64,000 nt of DNA from Peribacillus frigoritolerans (GTDB taxonomy: Bacteria > Bacillota > Bacilli > Bacillales > DSM-1321), in NCBI GenBank assembly GCA_030562215.1, contig JAUPFL010000001.1, positions 2,654,501 to 2,718,500 of the forward strand, read 5' to 3'. The notes under the pieces are model-generated. The model ran no database searches. It saw only the letters and a program-made list of their open reading frames with translations, and was not told the origin of the DNA. Position numbers and translations under genes: made by a program. Positions 63,536-64,000 of the stretch are shown here, one piece after another (position 1 is the stretch's first letter; each line of letters opens with the position of its first letter).

Positions 63536-64000
63536 TGAAATGCTTTCACAAGACGAGATAGATGCCCTTTTAAAAGGTACAAGTGATATAGAAGATGAGG
63601 TGATCCCTCTCTCGATTGACGATTATTTATCAATGATGGAACTCGACACCCTCGGTGAAATTGGTAATATCTCCTTCGGAAGTTCGGCCACTGCCCTATC
63701 CACGTTGTTGAATCAGAAAGTGGATATCACTACCCCGACGGTTACTTTAATTGAAAGGGGACAGATTGCGGAAGAATTCCCGCATCCGTATGTAGCGATT
63801 CAAGTGCAATATACAGAAGGTTTTTCAGGTATAAATATGCTGGTAATCAAGCAGAGCGATGCAGCTATCATTGCAGATTTGATGCTTGGCGGAGATGGGG
63901 AGAATCCGTCTGACCTGCTTGGGGAAATTCAATTGAGTGCTGTCCAGGAAGCCATGAACCAAATGATGGGTTCTGCTGCGACATCGATGTCGACCATTTT
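63525..64000 (+). CDS. fliY: Flagellar motor switch phosphatase FliY (cut by the window end)
   Basis: A C-ring protein and CheY-P phosphatase special to Bacillus and relatives. The N-terminal CheY-binding segment L-S-Q-D-E-I-D-A-L-L resembles that of FliM. The CheC-like phosphatase region has L-G-E-I-G-N-I-S-F-G-S-S-A-T-A-L and, near the window end, S-A-V-Q-E-A-M-N-Q-M-M-G-S-A-A. The frame is open to base 64000, so about 158 of some 380 residues are seen. The start ATG 63525 lies within fliM. Confidence 0.95.
   Translation, partial: MVSDEMLSQDEIDALLKGTSDIEDEVIPLSIDDYLSMMELDTLGEIGNISFGSSATALSTLLNQKVDITTPTVTLIERGQIAEEFPHPYVAIQVQYTEGFSGINMLVIKQSDAAIIADLMLGGDGENPSDLLGEIQLSAVQEAMNQMMGSAATSMSTI

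Noticed and set aside
1..64000. CRISPR array, prophage, insertion sequence, tRNA or rRNA genes, defence system
   Set aside because: I looked for regular repeats, transposase or integrase motifs other than XerC, and cloverleaf-like sequence, and found none.

Overview
The window is a contiguous piece of the core chromosome of a low-to-moderate-GC, endospore-forming, flagellated Bacillaceae (Bacillus sensu lato; a Peribacillus-like lineage is a guess only). The evidence is gene order: rpoZ-coaBC-priA-def-fmt-rsmB-rlmN-prpC-prkC-rsgA-rpe-thiN-spoVM-rpmB-yloU-fakA-sdaAB-sdaAA-recG-fapR-plsX-fabD-fabG-acpP-rnc-smc-ftsY-ylxM-ffh-rpsP-khpA-ylqD-rimM-trmD-rplS-lepB-rbgA-rnhB-ylqG-ylqH-sucCD-dprA-topA-trmFO-xerC-hslVU-codY-flgBC-fliEFGHIJ-ylxF-fliK-flgD-(flagellar operon protein)-flgE-swrD-fliLM-fliY. 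This is the arrangement around 1.6-1.7 Mb of the B. subtilis chromosome, with every gene except rpmB on the + strand. spoVM identifies a spore former.

Layout. 1-13 kb: omega subunit, CoA synthesis, replication restart, formyl-Met processing, rRNA modification, the PrpC/PrkC phosphatase-kinase pair, the ribosome-assembly GTPase RsgA, and thiamine pyrophosphokinase. 13-23.5 kb: rpmB (minus strand), an Asp23 protein with fatty acid kinase FakA, serine dehydratase, RecG, then the FapR-controlled phospholipid and fatty acid cluster ending in acpP. 23.7-34 kb: RNase III, SMC, both SRP GTPases with YlxM, and ribosomal proteins S16 and L19 with their maturation and tRNA factors. 34-42.5 kb: signal peptidase, RbgA, RNase HII, the FliK-like/FlhB-like pair ylqG-ylqH, succinyl-CoA synthetase, DprA. 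42.6-50.3 kb: topoisomerase I, TrmFO, XerC, HslVU and CodY. 51 kb to the end: the first half of the fla/che operon (rod, MS ring, rotor, export ATPase, hook, switch), running off the window inside fliY.

The dominant anomaly is technical. I count about 65 one-base indels in 64 kb, breaking 35 conserved genes, nearly all in or beside short homopolymers and mostly deletions. Each break is repaired by restoring one base (or removing one), and the repaired frame continues the expected family sequence to the expected end. I therefore give repaired gene spans, treat the breaks as sequence error, and state the break position in each entry. These genes should not be read as pseudogenes.

I see no tRNA, rRNA, insertion sequence, prophage, CRISPR array or defence island, and nothing that looks like an undescribed multi-gene system. 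The real points of interest are regulatory or structural: a FapR operator abutting the fapR promoter, a palindrome straddling the yloU-fakA promoter, an L19 leader, a bipartite palindrome after rpoZ, a hairpin at swrD, the ylqG-ylqH secretion-switch-like pair, and an HslV with a canonical threonine N-terminus.
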